Origin: Quillaja saponaria
Lineage: Eukaryota; Streptophyta; Magnoliopsida; Fabales; Quillajaceae
Reading direction: 5' to 3'
DNA: 64,000 nucleotides
Assembly: GCA_029379385.1 (NCBI GenBank)
Contig: CM055605.1
Location: forward strand, 14,791,001-14,855,000
In this document: positions 1-12,440 of the stretch, piece by piece
Numbering within the stretch: position 1 is the first letter of the stretch
Layout of the letters: each line of letters starts with the position of its first letter
Position numbers and translations under genes: made by a program
Notes under the pieces: generated by a model
Told to the model about the DNA's origin: nothing
Databases searched by the model: none
What the model saw: only the letters and a program-made list of their open reading frames with translations

Positions 1-789
1 CCCAGTCAGATAGATTGTGTACGAAGATCAATGCCTGGTAGAGGATGATAATATTGTGTGGGGCTGAGTCACCCATTAGCCCTTTGGTTGATTTGTTTGA
101 TATTCTTATTCTGATTAATTTGTGATCCTGTGTTTTGTGTAAATTGTGAATTTATGACGATTATAATATACACGTGTAACATGAATTAAGGTATGAACAA
201 TGTTACATGATGTTACTATATATGTTATACACTTATGTGGTGTGATGGGAGCACCATTTGGGTACGATTTTCCACTCACAGAGTCTATATGACTCACCCC
301 TCTCTTGCGAATTAATTTTTATAACAAGAGTTCGGTACATAGTGTCGCCGAGCTTGTAACTTGCTGATTGAGTACAGCAAAGTATTTCCAGGATTTCAAA
401 CTTGAAGTCAAGGATGAAAGTTTGCAGTCACACTAGAACTGTGAGGTGTCTAATTTTGGTATATGTAAAAGTCTAGTTACTCTTCTTAATTAAAATGTGG
501 ATGGAGCGGAGCTCCATGTTGTCTTTGTGTTAGTGTTGTGTGAAATCAGAAACATAGGTGTTTGTATTTTGAGGCCTGTTCCATTTTGTGGGGATCCTCT
601 GCCAAAAATTTTAGTAACTTGTTAATTATTATAGGAAATAAACTTTTACAGTGATCTTCGGTTTTAGAAAAGCTACTTTTATTCTTTAGTTGGGTCATGA
701 GTCTAGTTTGCTAATTTGTTTTGAAGTCAGGGTTAGGATGGGTTGGTTACTCAATCCTTCGGCCAGTCATGCCTCCGTGAGGGGTGTGA
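1..789 (+). repeat. 3' part of a long LTR-like repeat (copy A)
   Basis: This segment aligns with 14575-15235 (same strand) and, over its first 310 bases, with 6489-6850 (opposite strand). Shared landmarks are GGGCTGAGT near position 62, a stretch reading TGTGAATTTAT, and the GAGGTGTCT block near 443. It ends at about 789 in a GC-richer stretch (CCTTCGGCCAGTCATGCC) followed by GTGTGACA, which resembles the 3' terminus of long plant Ty3/gypsy LTRs. No reading frame of note is present. The assignment as an LTR, rather than another repeat, rests on the terminal ACA and on copy structure, and is inferred. The left end is cut by the window. Confidence 0.6.
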
Positions 790-3440
790 CAAATTTTTTT
801 TTTTTATTCTGACCAAGTGGATTGTCAATAAGCTTATTCTTATATTATTTTCATTTAATATAAGCCTACGGTTTTGGTTTTCTTTTCTTAGTGATTATGG
901 TTTTTACTTCTTTTGGTATATGTCTAGGTTTAAGGTTTTCTATCTTCTTTTGGTATGGATTTAAGGAAGTGCGTGTGTGTGGGTTTGAAGGAGACATGGT
1001 AGGTTTACATAGGAGTTCCATTCCTTGGCTTTTTCTTCAGTAATGCATGTTAATCATTCCTACTTTTCCATCTTCCACTAATTTTCTTCCAAGTTGTCTA
1101 CCACCTTTACACATGTCTTTTTCTCCTAGTTTTCTCTTAGTTTACTAACACTTGGCTTGTCACCTATTATCACATGGTTTTACACCTCATCCTTGCATTT
1201 ATTGAAACTTTACAACTCACCCCCTTGCATTTATTAATAATTGCCACACTTAACCTCCTTCTTACACCTAATCCATCACATTTCCTTTCTAAGCAAGTAA
1301 CCTATATATTTTTTTTTTTCTTCTTCTTTTAATATGGTTCTTACACCTAACTGAGCTTAATTAATGCATTCACACCTTCCTAACTTCTTTTCCATGGTTT
1401 TAGTTTGATTCTACCTAGTTTAGTTCCTTTCTTGTTTCATTCTAACTATCTCTCAACTTCCTAGTTTCATTATCGCATGTTTCCATAATTACAAATTATG
1501 ATGTCATGATGGAGTCATGGTGATGCAATGATGATGTCATGGTGATGTCATCCTAATGATGTCTTCATCCTTAAATTCTAACTAACTTAACTAAATGATG
1601 ATGTCATTATGATGATGTCATCATTATCTCACTATTTCCATATTTTGAAATTCACCTAAAATTTCCTAAATTAAATGCATAGAGTAAATGCATGAAAAGT
1701 CCTACCGAATGCATGTATTAAGCTAATTATGTACTTTACCATAATTACTACCTATTTAGCCTAGTTTAAACTAGATTAAATTTATTAGGATGTTACACTA
1801 GCACCATACCTAGAGATCGTATATATGGTTGTACTGTCTAGGAATACTGGAGAGGAGGCTTTACAATTGTGAACATGCCGACATGTTTTTTTTGTTATGG
1901 TGTGTGCATCTTTTCTTTTGCTTCTTTACATCTATAAATTCTTCTTCTTATTATTATTATTTTTTTTAAATAATTATTTTATTATTGACAATGTTTGTTT
2001 ATTTGATCATGTTTCAGTTTGCTATTAGCATATTGAACTCATGCCCAAATGGATCAACGAGGAGGAGGGAGAAAATGGAGAATAAAATAGTGTAATGAGT
2101 ATGTTAAAAACTGAGTCGTTGAACACAGTAGAGGTGGGTGAGATGTGGGGCATAATTTTTACATCGAACAAGGATGATGTGATCAATATATTTCCTAATG
2201 TTTATGAAAAAAATGTAATGAATTGTGAGTAAAACAATGGATAAGAAGATCATGAAAATATTTGAATTTATGGTATCTAGTTCTTAGTTTTCGTTTTAAA
2301 TAATTATTCGCCCATTGTGGAATAAGGCCCAATTAACGAAATATGCAATCATGACTAACTGAGTTTTTAATTAGGTACAATTTTATATCATCACAGATTA
2401 TTTGACTTTAAAAATCAAGAAAAATTTTAATCAAATCAATTTGGTCTGGTCAAGTGAATTTTATCGAAAACCCAATCATCTTGTTCAGTTGAACACTATT
2501 ATTTGTTAAAGTGCATTTGTATTTTTTTAATCATTTATTATCTCGATGATGATTAAGTGCGAAGTAATCGATGGACTCTTATTTATTTTAAAATTTAATT
2601 TTCAACCAATAAACCTTAACAACAAGTATCTCTAAGACATCATTAAAAATAAACAAAAAAATCCTATAGAAAAAGAGAAATTTTAATTGTAGTTTAAGAA
2701 AAATGTTTGAATTTTGTTTGGCAATATAAAATTAGAAACAAGATGGTTGAAGAAACTTGAAATCCATTTATTTGATTTTGAGTTTATCTATAAAAGTGTT
2801 TTCAAGAGAAAATCTAATTATAATTGTACATATGTTAACCAGAATTTTAATGGTATTGAAAAAAAAAAACACAACACTAATAAGCAAAACAGACCTTAAA
2901 TCTCAATTACATAAACCAAAATTCTGGCAAAGATATATATATGAAGCAAGTAAGAGAGCCATACCATGTAATTTAATAAAATGTTTTTTTGTTATTTTCA
3001 TTATACATTTTTATTGGTAAAATATGCAGTTATGCTCATAATATTGTAATTATTAATGAAATAAAAGAAATCGTGGAGATTAGTTGTATGAGTTGATATT
3101 AAATTTGCATTTCACAAAAATAAATTGGTATTTTAAAAATCTAATCCACTCGAATGGTTAGAACGTTAGTTGCATGGTAGAGAAACACTCATTTGAACCA
3201 TAAAAATATTTTGTGGATTGAATTGTGTAAACTAGACGACATAGGACAAATCCGGTTAGTCTAGATTTCACTTCTTTTTTTTTTTCTTTTTTTTTTTCTA
3301 AAATCTAAAAAAATTAAAATTGAATTGAATTTTCAATATTTTGATAGGTTCTACTAATATGCATTTAAATATAGTTAAAAAGTTAATTAAAACCCCAAAA
3401 CGTGTTATGTATCACCAAAACACACTAATTGATATACAGT
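790..3440. other. AT-rich intergenic sequence
   Basis: No supportable gene. Short ORFs on both strands resemble nothing I recognise. The stretch holds a cluster of GATGTCAT motifs (1498-1630, listed separately). Near 1790 there is a GGATGTTACA, similar to a gypsy LTR end, so 790-1797 may be another degraded LTR. The rest is AT-rich with homopolymer runs. Confidence 0.5.
1498..1630. repeat. Clustered ATGATGTCAT motifs
   Basis: At least five copies of GATGTCAT occur within about 130 bases, spaced irregularly and mixed with variants such as GGAGTCATGG and GATGCAATG. The core TGATGTCA is one step from the palindromic bZIP site TGACGTCA and is what a methylated CpG in that site would decay to. 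It may be a decayed LTR promoter minisatellite. No function is shown. Confidence 0.6.
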
Positions 3441-3450
3441 ATTTTATAAA

Positions 3451-3870
3451 TGTGACTATATTAAATGAATTTCAAATTTTTATTTTTATTTCCTAAGTTG
3501 TTCATATATAATATCAATATATTAATAATCTTATTAATGAAGAAAAAAATATATTATACATATTAAATTAAACATTTTGTAGGTGTGACTATATTAAATA
3601 AATTTCAAATTTTTATTTTTATTTTCCAAGGTTGTTATTATATAATATCAATATTTTAGTAATTTAATTATTGCCAGTATAATTATATTATATTCAATAT
3701 TATGAAGATTAAATTGAATATTTTGTAGGTGTGACTCTATTCAATAAATTTAAACTATTAATTTATTTTCCTAAGTTGGTAATATATATTGGTAAACTAA
3801 TTCATGTAGGCAAAATTATATTATGTTTAACATTTATAAAAATTAAATTAAATTAAATATTTATATGATA
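3451..3870. repeat. Tandem repeat, three units of about 132-146 bp
   Basis: Units begin with a GTGTGACTNTATT motif near 3451, 3583 and 3729. Each carries an AATTTCAAATTTTTATTTT block (degenerate in the third), a TTCCTAAGTTG-like block and, in the first two units, an ATATAATATCAATAT block. Each of the first two ends in an ATTTTGTAG motif. The units have diverged, so the array is old. No ORF spans it. Confidence 0.75.
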
Positions 3871-4417
3871 TCATTGGTTAGACCACAATTAAAACTTAAC
3901 CCCAAAATCAATAATTTTTTTTTTTCAATTTTTAAAAAAATTGACATAAATTGTGTTTTAATGTTTTAATGGGTATATTTTCTTTGTCAATTCCAACTAG
4001 GTGGATTATTACTAAGGCTAAATACTTTTATGTTTTGATGATTTGCATATAAAAATTTGTTAAAATTTATATAAGAGAATATAAAAGACAAATAAAAATA
4101 CTTGTAATAACTTATGTATACCCTATGAGCATGATAAATTGAAGCTTTTTTTTGTCTACAATTGAAAGAAATCAATTATTCCTCACCTCCAAGTTGTGGG
4201 TCTGATCTCCAGCTTTTACTAAAAAAATAAAAATAGAAAAACTTAAAAAAAATATCATTGATCCTCAATTGAAAAGAGTACATTTGTGGTAATATTAACA
4301 CAAGAAATTAATAATTTTCTTATCCGCCAATGTACGAAATTAATTAATAATGTGTTTAACACAATTTGTATGTACCAGGGTACTCAATCTAAATAGAAAC
4401 TGAAGAGAAAGTGAGAG

Positions 4418-4428
4418 AGTTATATATA
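4418..4428 (+). promoter_or_regulatory. TATA-like box upstream of a small ORF
   Basis: The sequence GTTATATATAC lies about 60 bases before the ATG at 4480, a spacing compatible with a short plant 5' leader. In DNA this AT-rich, a chance match is likely, so this is only suggestive. Confidence 0.3.
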
Positions 4429-4479
4429 CTTGAGGGAGTTCTTCAGTAATCCAAAACAAAAAAAGAGTAACAGATATTC

Positions 4480-4653
4480 ATGGCCTCAGAGCCACAATCG
4501 GAGCTCCCTTCAAACCAATACCAAAGAGATAAAGGTAACCCTATAAGAGTTTTTCATGAACTAGCAGTTGAGTTCTACCATCACCTCCTTCTAGAGTTGG
4601 TGACCAGAGAGCTCGAATTTGGCTTAAAACCAAATCAAAAAACACTCACATAA
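4480..4653 (+). CDS. Small uncharacterised ORF, 57 residues
   Basis: The frame opens at an ATG in a fair plant context (ATTCATGGCC, G at +4) and runs 57 codons to TAA. It is locally richer in GC than its surroundings. The product begins MASEPQSELPSNQY, with a hydrophilic start, then has a mixed region with the segment HELAVEFYHHLLLE and a basic end. There is no signal peptide or membrane segment. An AAAG/GTAACC sequence at codons 18-20 could be a splice donor, in which case only the first 18 codons would be exon 1 of something longer; I see no clear downstream exon. I recognise no family. It could be a gene fragment, a young small gene or chance. Confidence 0.3.
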   Translation: MASEPQSELPSNQYQRDKGNPIRVFHELAVEFYHHLLLELVTRELEFGLKPNQKTLT

Positions 4654-6010
4654 GAGTTAACCTAAGTATTCATGTCTATATTATGTGTGTTTGTGGGTTA
4701 TATATAGGCTAAGGCATGTGGTCTAGATGTAATATGAACCGTTGAACTTGAATGATGAAATACATCAGTTACTTTCCTTTTAGCATCCAATTTGGGTAAT
4801 TAATACTTAGTTAATTTCTTAATTGCTGTAATGGGCATATGACTTTCCTTTTCTTTTATGCATTATAAGTTTTCTTTTGTTTTGAGAAATACTTGATTTC
4901 TTTTGCTTTAATTTAGGCGGGAAACTTTCCTTCTGTTATGCATTTGTTTCCAATTCTTTTGGAGAAATACTTCTCTTTCTAATTTCTTTTTATTTAGGAG
5001 AGAGACTGTCCATTTTTCTATGATTAATTTTTTTTATTTTTTTACCCATTGTTCAGGGCTTGAATCACCTCATTTGGTCAGTATCCTTTTTCATATTCAA
5101 TTAGGGTTAGAAGCATATAATTGAAGAAGCAATTGTAGACCTAAGGGCTATGGCTATATGAGCCATTGAACAAAAAACAATTGAAGTTTCCTTCTCCAGA
5201 TTAGAGTTGTTCTTTCGTTCAATGGTTTTGTTAAACAAAGAACAACTTGATATATGACTGAAGTAACTTAATGGACTCCTTCCAGCACTAAGCATTGCTT
5301 CAAAGAGTCTAATAGTTAAGGTGAATTGGTGATGGACTAGTAAAAATGGGAAATGTCATCCAAAAACCTTAAGTTATTCTTTATTGTTCTAGTTATAGTG
5401 CTAATATGTTTCTGGGTAATTTAATGGGTGTCAGTTTCCCAAGACTTTGTATTGTTTCTTACTTAATGTTATTCCCTTTTGTACCAAAAATAAAAATAAA
5501 ATTGTTATACTAATTTCTATAGTGCTTAAAAAAAAAAAAAAAAAAAAAAAACAATTTTTTCATCTATGTAAATAACGTGTGTACATGTTAGTGTTATGCA
5601 CATGCACTATATAATATTCTTCTTCTTCCTATTTGGTAATTTTTTATGGCTAGCTTACCTCTAGTGGTTTGTATTTTTTATATTTTATTTTTATAAAATC
5701 TAAAGAACAAAATGAAGAAATAAATAAATTGGTATTTCATTCTTTTTTTTTTAATGCACAGATTGATTTAATCTTACATATCTCACAATTTGTAAAGAAA
5801 GTTACTTATGAAAAGGATAACCAAAACAAGTTAATTATCGGCAAAGCAACAAAACTATAATTAAATTGTATGAACATTTTAAAAAATGCAACTTAGTACA
5901 TAATAGTTTGTATTAGCTTAGTAGTTATAACTAAAAAAAAAAAAAGAGGCAGAGTATATTTGATAATAAAAGAAAGTGTCTTTCTAAACAATAATTGAGT
6001 ATATATATAT
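4654..6010. other. AT-rich intergenic sequence with poly(A) tracts
   Basis: No supportable gene. It contains an uninterrupted A run at about 5529-5550 and other short A/T runs. The stretch 5050-5500 is less AT-biased than its surroundings and might be retroelement or transcript residue, but nothing in it is identifiable. Confidence 0.4.
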
Positions 6011-6494
6011 ATTTATAATTATAGATAAATTAGAGTCAGAATTAGCACATGTGTACTATGATATAATATTTTATTCCTAAGTTTTTTTTTTTTTCTTTAG
6101 GGCCGAGTACTTTCTTCCCTCTGTCTTTCCACCGCCACACTTGTTCCTCCTCTATTTTAGTTGGTTCTAGAGTATGTCAGTGTCTTCTTAAAATTCAGCT
6201 ATGAACACTATTCTCCTCCCTTCTTGTTGGTATGATTTTCGTTGGCCTAGCCTTCCGTTAAGCCTAGTTGCCGTGGAAATTAGTTGGACTGCAGGGACTA
6301 CAGCCAAATTCTTCAAGAAACCGAGCCTAGTTTTCCTTCTCCTTGCTTTATTGTCGTGTTCTTTAAGTACTGCTACCACACTTTTCCTTTTTGCTCTTCT
6401 TTGTATAGCTCTTATATAGTCGTGTATCATTTCAATGTCTAATGTATTCTTCTTTCTCAGCTCAGCCAAGACAGTAAAAGGGGTAGTTGCCCTG
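6011..6494 (-). repeat. Dispersed unit with a basic ORF (copy 1)
   Basis: It aligns almost collinearly with 11751-12236 on the same strand. The minus strand encodes an uninterrupted frame of 129 codons (6188-6577). Roughly the last 104 residues of that frame match the corresponding frame of the second copy without a frameshift, from a RATTPF motif through LAELRKKNTLDIEM and KRKSVVAVL to NGRLGQRKSY. The product is rich in Lys and Arg. The frame crosses the joint with the reverse LTR-like copy at about 6489, so its first codons belong to the neighbouring repeat. I recognise no domain. Possible origins are a retroelement leader or gag scrap, or captured host sequence. Confidence 0.55.
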
Positions 6495-8782
6495 TTACTA
6501 AAAAAAGTCCACAAGAGAGGGGTGAGTCTTACGGACTCCATGAGTGAAAAATCGTACCTAAAAAGTACTAGCATCACTCAACACAAACGTATAACATATG
6601 TGTAATATCCTCATGTAACATTGATCATGCCTTAATTCACATTACACGTGTATATTATAATCGTCATAAATTCATAATTTACATGAAACACATGATCACA
6701 GATTAATCAGAGCAATAATATCAAACAAAGCAACCAAAAGGCCAACGAGTGACTCAGCCCCTCACAATATTATCACCCCTACTTGGCATTTACACGCCCG
6801 CACAACAAATTGATCTCCGTACACAATCCATCCTATTGGGGTTGAGCACTTAATTTAAAAAAACATTTATAAGAATGAAAACTTTCTTATGATTTTAAAT
6901 CAGAACATCCTAGGTGCACCTAGATATTTTTTAATTTCGGAGATAAAAATCACTTTTCATAAAAATCTCACTTTGTTGGTCCTTATCAACCACAACTAAT
7001 GTCAAACAAAGCAACCAATTTCAAAAAACTATACTTTAAATAAATTACTGAAATACTCTACTTGCTTATTTTCTACATATCACGTATCTTCAAATAAACA
7101 TATAATTACACATACTAATCTAGCCCCTAAAGGCAACAATTACCACTCACCTTCAATTGACTTCATTTGTGCCTTCCACTTACGTTCACGCATCCCATCA
7201 GGTCCATGTTAGGATTTGGAACTAAAATTCATGTTTCCAAATAATACTTAGTTTCAAAATGTTATTGTTATAACCTTTTTAATTACTAAGCTTATATCTC
7301 AATTTGTGTAGGTTTCTTTATGAAAGTTTTCCATTAAGTTATTACATGTTAATTAATATGAATTATATTTTCTGTGATAGGGTTAATAATGAAGAGACAT
7401 TTTAAATGTCTTGACAATGCATATGATAGATGAAACCATTAGAAAAGATGGAAAGCACTTAGTGAGTTAGAGAGGTTGAAACTATCCAAACTTGGGGTTT
7501 AGACTAGTGTCCACTTTAACAGGTCATATATTTCCCTAGGAAATTCTGAATCCAATTTCGTAAAATTTATAAAATACTAGACACATGTAGATTTATAATG
7601 GTTTATCATTTTTAATTTTTAGATTTGTGTATCAATACAGTTTATTCTTTGAAATTGAATCAAATTCTACAAAACGCAGGATTTTGACAGCTTTGACCTT
7701 ACCTTAGTTAATTGAACATAACATTCTCTAGGACAAACAAAATCTAATTCATTTTATTGGGTTTATTAATAGACAAGTATATAATTCCTTATTATTTAGA
7801 AACTTTTCCTAAAATCAGTATTGAACCCACTCAATTTCTTACATGAACCAAAAATAGGGCACTAAAAATCCTGAATGACCTAGCCGATTTCCAACAGCTC
7901 TAACTAACAACATACTTGGAACCAAGCTACGAAATTTTTCAGACAACATTTCAAGACTATAAGCTACATTTTATATTTTGAATTCTTAATTTAATTCTTC
8001 CCCGAAGATACTCGAAATACTGAATTTCTGTTACTCACGAAATCTACCCTGCATCCCTACATAGTTCACTTAACTCCCAATTACAACACTTCACCCCCCA
8101 ACTAACCATTCTTTGTTCATACTCACGCACTTTTATTAAATCCTCATGACCAAGAATTAAGTTTACCTGGTTTTACTCATTTTATTACAACTAGTTTCAT
8201 TTAGACATTTTTACAAGCATCTTAGGTGCATAAATTCCTTCTATTGTTGTATGTGCATATATATATTTCCCAACATAAAGTTCCAAACAATAGCTTCAAT
8301 TTCAATTAATACGTAACTCTTAAGATTTCAATTACTTGAAGTAGAGGTATTTGGAACTACCCTAAAATAGAAGAGTGGCTGAGCCACTGTTGAAGGTTGT
8401 TGGAGGTTGTTAAGCATATACAGTGGCTTTTGGAGGTGTTGCTAATCCACGACAGCTACTCCTTGGCTCAAAAATGGGCTGGGGAATATCAAGACACAAG
8501 CTTCTAATGAGAAGTTAGTGCTTTGGCCTTCTTGAATAGAGCTAATAGAAGAGTCAAGAAAATAGAGAGAGGAAAAAGGTGTGGAGGAGGAAGACAAAGA
8601 GAAAAAAAAATCTATAAGGAAAACAATAGGAAAATAGGAGGAAAAGGAAATTAAAATAAAAGGATAAAAAATTGGTATTTTATTTTGTTTATTCATTTAT
8701 TTAGTTTGTTTTTATAATCAAACGTACTAAGTTTTTCCTTTTTATTCCCTAAAACTTACTGTTACCGTACCGAGTTATAACA
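6489..8782 (-). repeat. Long LTR-like repeat, reverse copy (copy B)
   Basis: Read on the minus strand, it matches the forward copy at 12990-15235 over long blocks. Examples are 7790-7870 with 13450-13520 (both with GATTTTAGGAAAAGTTTC) and 7370-7570 with 13930-14110 (both with the ATTTTAGATGTCTTGACATG region). The last part also matches 1-310. On the minus strand a plausible LTR start is at 8782 (TGTTATAACTCGGTACGG), typical of long gypsy LTRs. The copy stops at about 6489 at TAGTAACAGG, where it joins the unit at 6011-6494. About 480 bases of the 3' end present in copy A are missing. Confidence 0.6.
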
Positions 8783-11750
8783 AGTAAAATTTCCATCAAT
8801 TCTCTAATACTGGCTTGGGTGTCCTAACTTCATTGGGACCTAACTAGATAGATGAAAAACCCAAAAAAAAAAAGGTCTTATTTTATTTGAGTTTCTAATA
8901 ATAAAAAATCAGAATAGTAAATAAATATTTTTATTTAATAAATTCATATTTTATTAATTCTTTTAATCATGATAGTATTAAATTCTTCTTGTTTAATAAC
9001 ACATTTATCATAAAAATACATTTTCTTTATTTACTTGTATATTTGTAGCAAAAGGATGGTTAATGTTAATTGTCACTAGTGCAGCTAATGAACTTACTAA
9101 TTAGAAAATGCTAAATTTTAATTCACACTATTATCATAAAATTATGTTAATTCAATTTTTTTATTCTGCAGAGATACGTCCAGGCCATTTTACGCACATC
9201 TCGATTAATCACCTTTTAGGTTTAGTCAAAGACAGGTCATGCACTTCAAAATTAAGACATTTATGAGGAGTTTAGTCCTTAAGCTCTTCCCAAGAAGATT
9301 CAAATGAAGAAAGTCAATAAAGGGAGCACAACTTCTTAACTATCTGGTCAACCCCTTCGGGTATGTTAAATTCTTCCTAGTCATATTTGTGAAGACAATT
9401 ACAATCTTTATATTAGCTTATATTAAATGGATCCCTTTTTTTTTTCTCGAAAAATTAGTTTTATTTTATTTTGTAATGCTTATGTGATTGTTGTTCATTA
9501 CATGACATAAAGATAAAAATCAAGAACTTATGTCAAAGATTAATTTATTTTTTTTAACGGTTAGAAAAATAAGAAATTTTGTAATAAAATATTTTATTTC
9601 TAGCAAATTTCCTAATGTAAATACAGCTAGCTCAACGTGCATAACATAAAAATTAATTTTAATGGAAATGAAAAAATCATAGATATAAGTTATAGGTCGA
9701 TACCAATATTTCCTTTTACAAATATAATTTGGTTTTTTATAGTTTTTAAATTTGTAATTCTTCATTTTTTGTTATAACCCGATATTGTAACATTTAGAAT
9801 GTTGAATGTAATAACTGTTTTAACCCAGTATCGTAAAGTCAAGTTTTAGATATAATATATAAATTTCAGTAATAAGCAACAACGACATAAAAAAATTAAA
9901 GAAATATCAACAAAAATTAAACATTTCTTAACCCAGTATCGTAATAGCATTTGAGTGGTGGTGTCAAAAATGTTTCACCACCTTTGACCTTTAATAACAC
10001 AATCTAGGGGGTCAAAAAGAGGCATTTTATTATGTACACTTTTTTAGAAGGAGAAATTTTTGTTCAACTCTGGCCTTATCAATTAATAGTGTGTATCTAA
10101 GGAATCTTTACTAATATGGAATATTAGACCAGGAATTCAAGATTATTTATAATGTTTGACTAACATACCATAAATCAATTTCCTATTTAAATGAAAGATA
10201 CCAATAAAGGAGAAGCAAGAACAAGCAGGATATAGAAGGAGAGTTATGGTTATAAAAGGTGGTGTTGTTGGCTCCTTCCTCGCATTCTGTTCTTGAGTCC
10301 TGGATTTGAAATTTTAGGTTATGAGTTTCAAATTTTGTGGGTAACCCCAAATAGAAGAAAATAATTTTGGGTTTTCTATTTGTTAAGGATTAAATTGAAA
10401 GCATTTAATAAGATTGGGCTGAAAAACATAAATAACAGAAATTTATTGGCAAGTTTCCTTAAGAGGTAAACAAATAGTTAGCAGGTGTGATGATTTGTCA
10501 AACTATCAAGAAAACATGTATCCAATTTAGTTGGATAATTAATACCCAGTAAATAGAGTTTAGTATTATATACCTTACCGTGATACTATTGTTAAGAAAT
10601 TAATTTATATTGGGAATTAAACTAACTAAAACCCCCTTCAAAATTCAATGAGATATAACAAAAATACAAAAAAGGTAGCCATGCAAAATATAACTAGAAA
10701 AGAAGATAAAGAACATTTAACACATAACATTTGACATGACTTGGCACCCATACCTATATCTGTGGATGAGAAGAGAGATTTTACTATAGTAAGAAAGATT
10801 TCAGAAAGAATAATATCTTGTACATAGTATTCTCACACTTTCTCTATATTTCAGAACTCTCACAAGCATATTTATTTATACTACGTAGAACTTATCCATC
10901 AAGCAAACTTTTCCTTTACTCTATAAAAACTATATTACAATCTCAATCTAATGATCAAAGTAAGTCTCTTTAGGAAATTTAAATCATAATCTAAAATTTT
11001 TTTTCTTACCCACCAATAGTAAACTAATGAGAAAATTACATTCCCCTCCCTTTAGATTTAGTGAAATAACACTAAGATCCAAAGTTTGAAGAAATCAACA
11101 CTCCCTTCACATGTATAGATGGAAAAGCTAAGAGTGTCACAAAATAATTTGTGTAAAATACTAAAAATCAAATTTCTATATCCAAAATTTCAAAATATCT
11201 TACTTTTACTTCTTTTTTTCTTTTCAAATGAATCCTAATATTTACTTTTTATATCATTCATTAATTTTTAACTTATTTTCTTAATAGAAACCTCAATTTA
11301 TTATTTTAATAAAATAAAATAAAAATAATGTATACATATATCTATACAATTCTAAAAGTCAAAGGACTCTTTTGGTCTCCTACTTTATAATATATACATA
11401 TTTAAATTATTTAAAAAATAAATTTAATTAATAAAATTCATCTAATCAATTGATAATTATTAAAAAATAATCTCCACACTTTACTACTGTGATATCTAGA
11501 TAATTTAATGTATGTTTCAGAATATTCGTACTTGACCTGTGTTATTAGGCAAATTAGGTTTAAAGTGAATAAATACTAGTGTGTGTGTATATATATACAC
11601 ACACATATCTATAAATTGGAAAATGTATTTTGATTATACTATAGATTGACTTGGACTTGGAATTCATTTCATTTAAAGTGTTTTGATGAATAAAATTTGT
11701 TATGAATATAATGAATTATAAAACAATAATATAGTAGATTTATATATATA
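8783..11750. other. AT-rich intergenic sequence
   Basis: No gene can be supported. Three near-identical short phrases reading ACCCAGTATCGTAA or ACCCGATATTGTAA occur at 9776-9950. A perfect GT/TA/AC palindrome is at 11579-11606. The remainder is A/T-rich without recognisable protein similarity. Confidence 0.5.
11579..11606. repeat. Perfect palindromic dinucleotide tract
   Basis: A run of GT, then TA, then AC repeats forms a near-perfect self-complementary sequence of about 26-28 bases. It can fold into a hairpin or cruciform and is a typical microsatellite compound. Confidence 0.8.
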
Positions 11751-12440
11751 TTTATATAATTATAGATAAATTAGAGTCATAATTATAACATGTGTACTAT
11801 GATATAATATTTTATTTCTAAGTTTTCTTTTTTTTTGGGCCGAGTACCTTCTTCCCTCTGTCTTTCCTCCGCCACACTTGTTCCTCCTCTATTTTACTTG
11901 GTTCTAGAGTATGTCGGTGTCTTCTTAAAATTCAACTTTGAACACTATTCTTCTCCTTTCTTGTTAGTATGATTTTCGTTGGCCTAGCCTTCCGTTACGG
12001 CTAGCTGCCATGGGAATTAGTTGGACAACAGGGATTGCAGCCAAAATCTTCAAGAAACCGAGCCAAGTTTTCCTTTTCCATGCTTTGCTGCCGTGCTCAT
12101 TAAGTACTGCTACCACACTCTTCCTTTTTGCTTTCCCTTGTATAGCTCTTGTGTGGACTTGTATCATTTCAATGTCTAATGTATTCTTCTTCCTCAGCTC
12201 AGCCAAGATAGCAAAAGGGGTAGTTGCCCTGTTTTGCATTTTAGGCGTGTACTGGAAGCCTCCCTTCAGTTAGCTAGTTCACCGCAGGCCATGAAGGATT
12301 TTAAGTTTAACTATAAAGCTGCCGTGTACCTTAAGTGCCAGGGCAACCAGCAGCAAGAAGGATAGCTCCCACTCTTCCTAATCTAGCCATGGAAGCAAAG
12401 GGAGTTAGATGTAGAAAACTCCTTCTTGTCATGAGTTTTT
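11751..12440 (-). repeat. Dispersed unit with a basic ORF (copy 2)
   Basis: The first 485 bases match 6011-6494. On the minus strand the frame at 11964-12239 (91 codons) begins MQNRATTPF and shares the LAELRKKNTLDIEM, KRKSVVAVL and NGRLGQRKSY segments with copy 1, with substitutions but no frame break. Beyond the shared end at about 12236 it continues for about 200 bases of relatively GC-rich sequence not present in copy 1, probably the true upstream part of this unit. No domain is recognised. Confidence 0.55.

Noticed and set aside
743..964. Plus-strand 73-codon hydrophobic ORF
   Set aside because: It begins inside the end of an LTR-like repeat and is made of T-rich codons, as expected by chance in AT-rich DNA.
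8442..8696. Minus-strand 84-codon ORF rich in Ser, Phe and Ile
   Set aside because: It lies within the LTR-like copy B, is compositionally biased and is not conserved in copy C.
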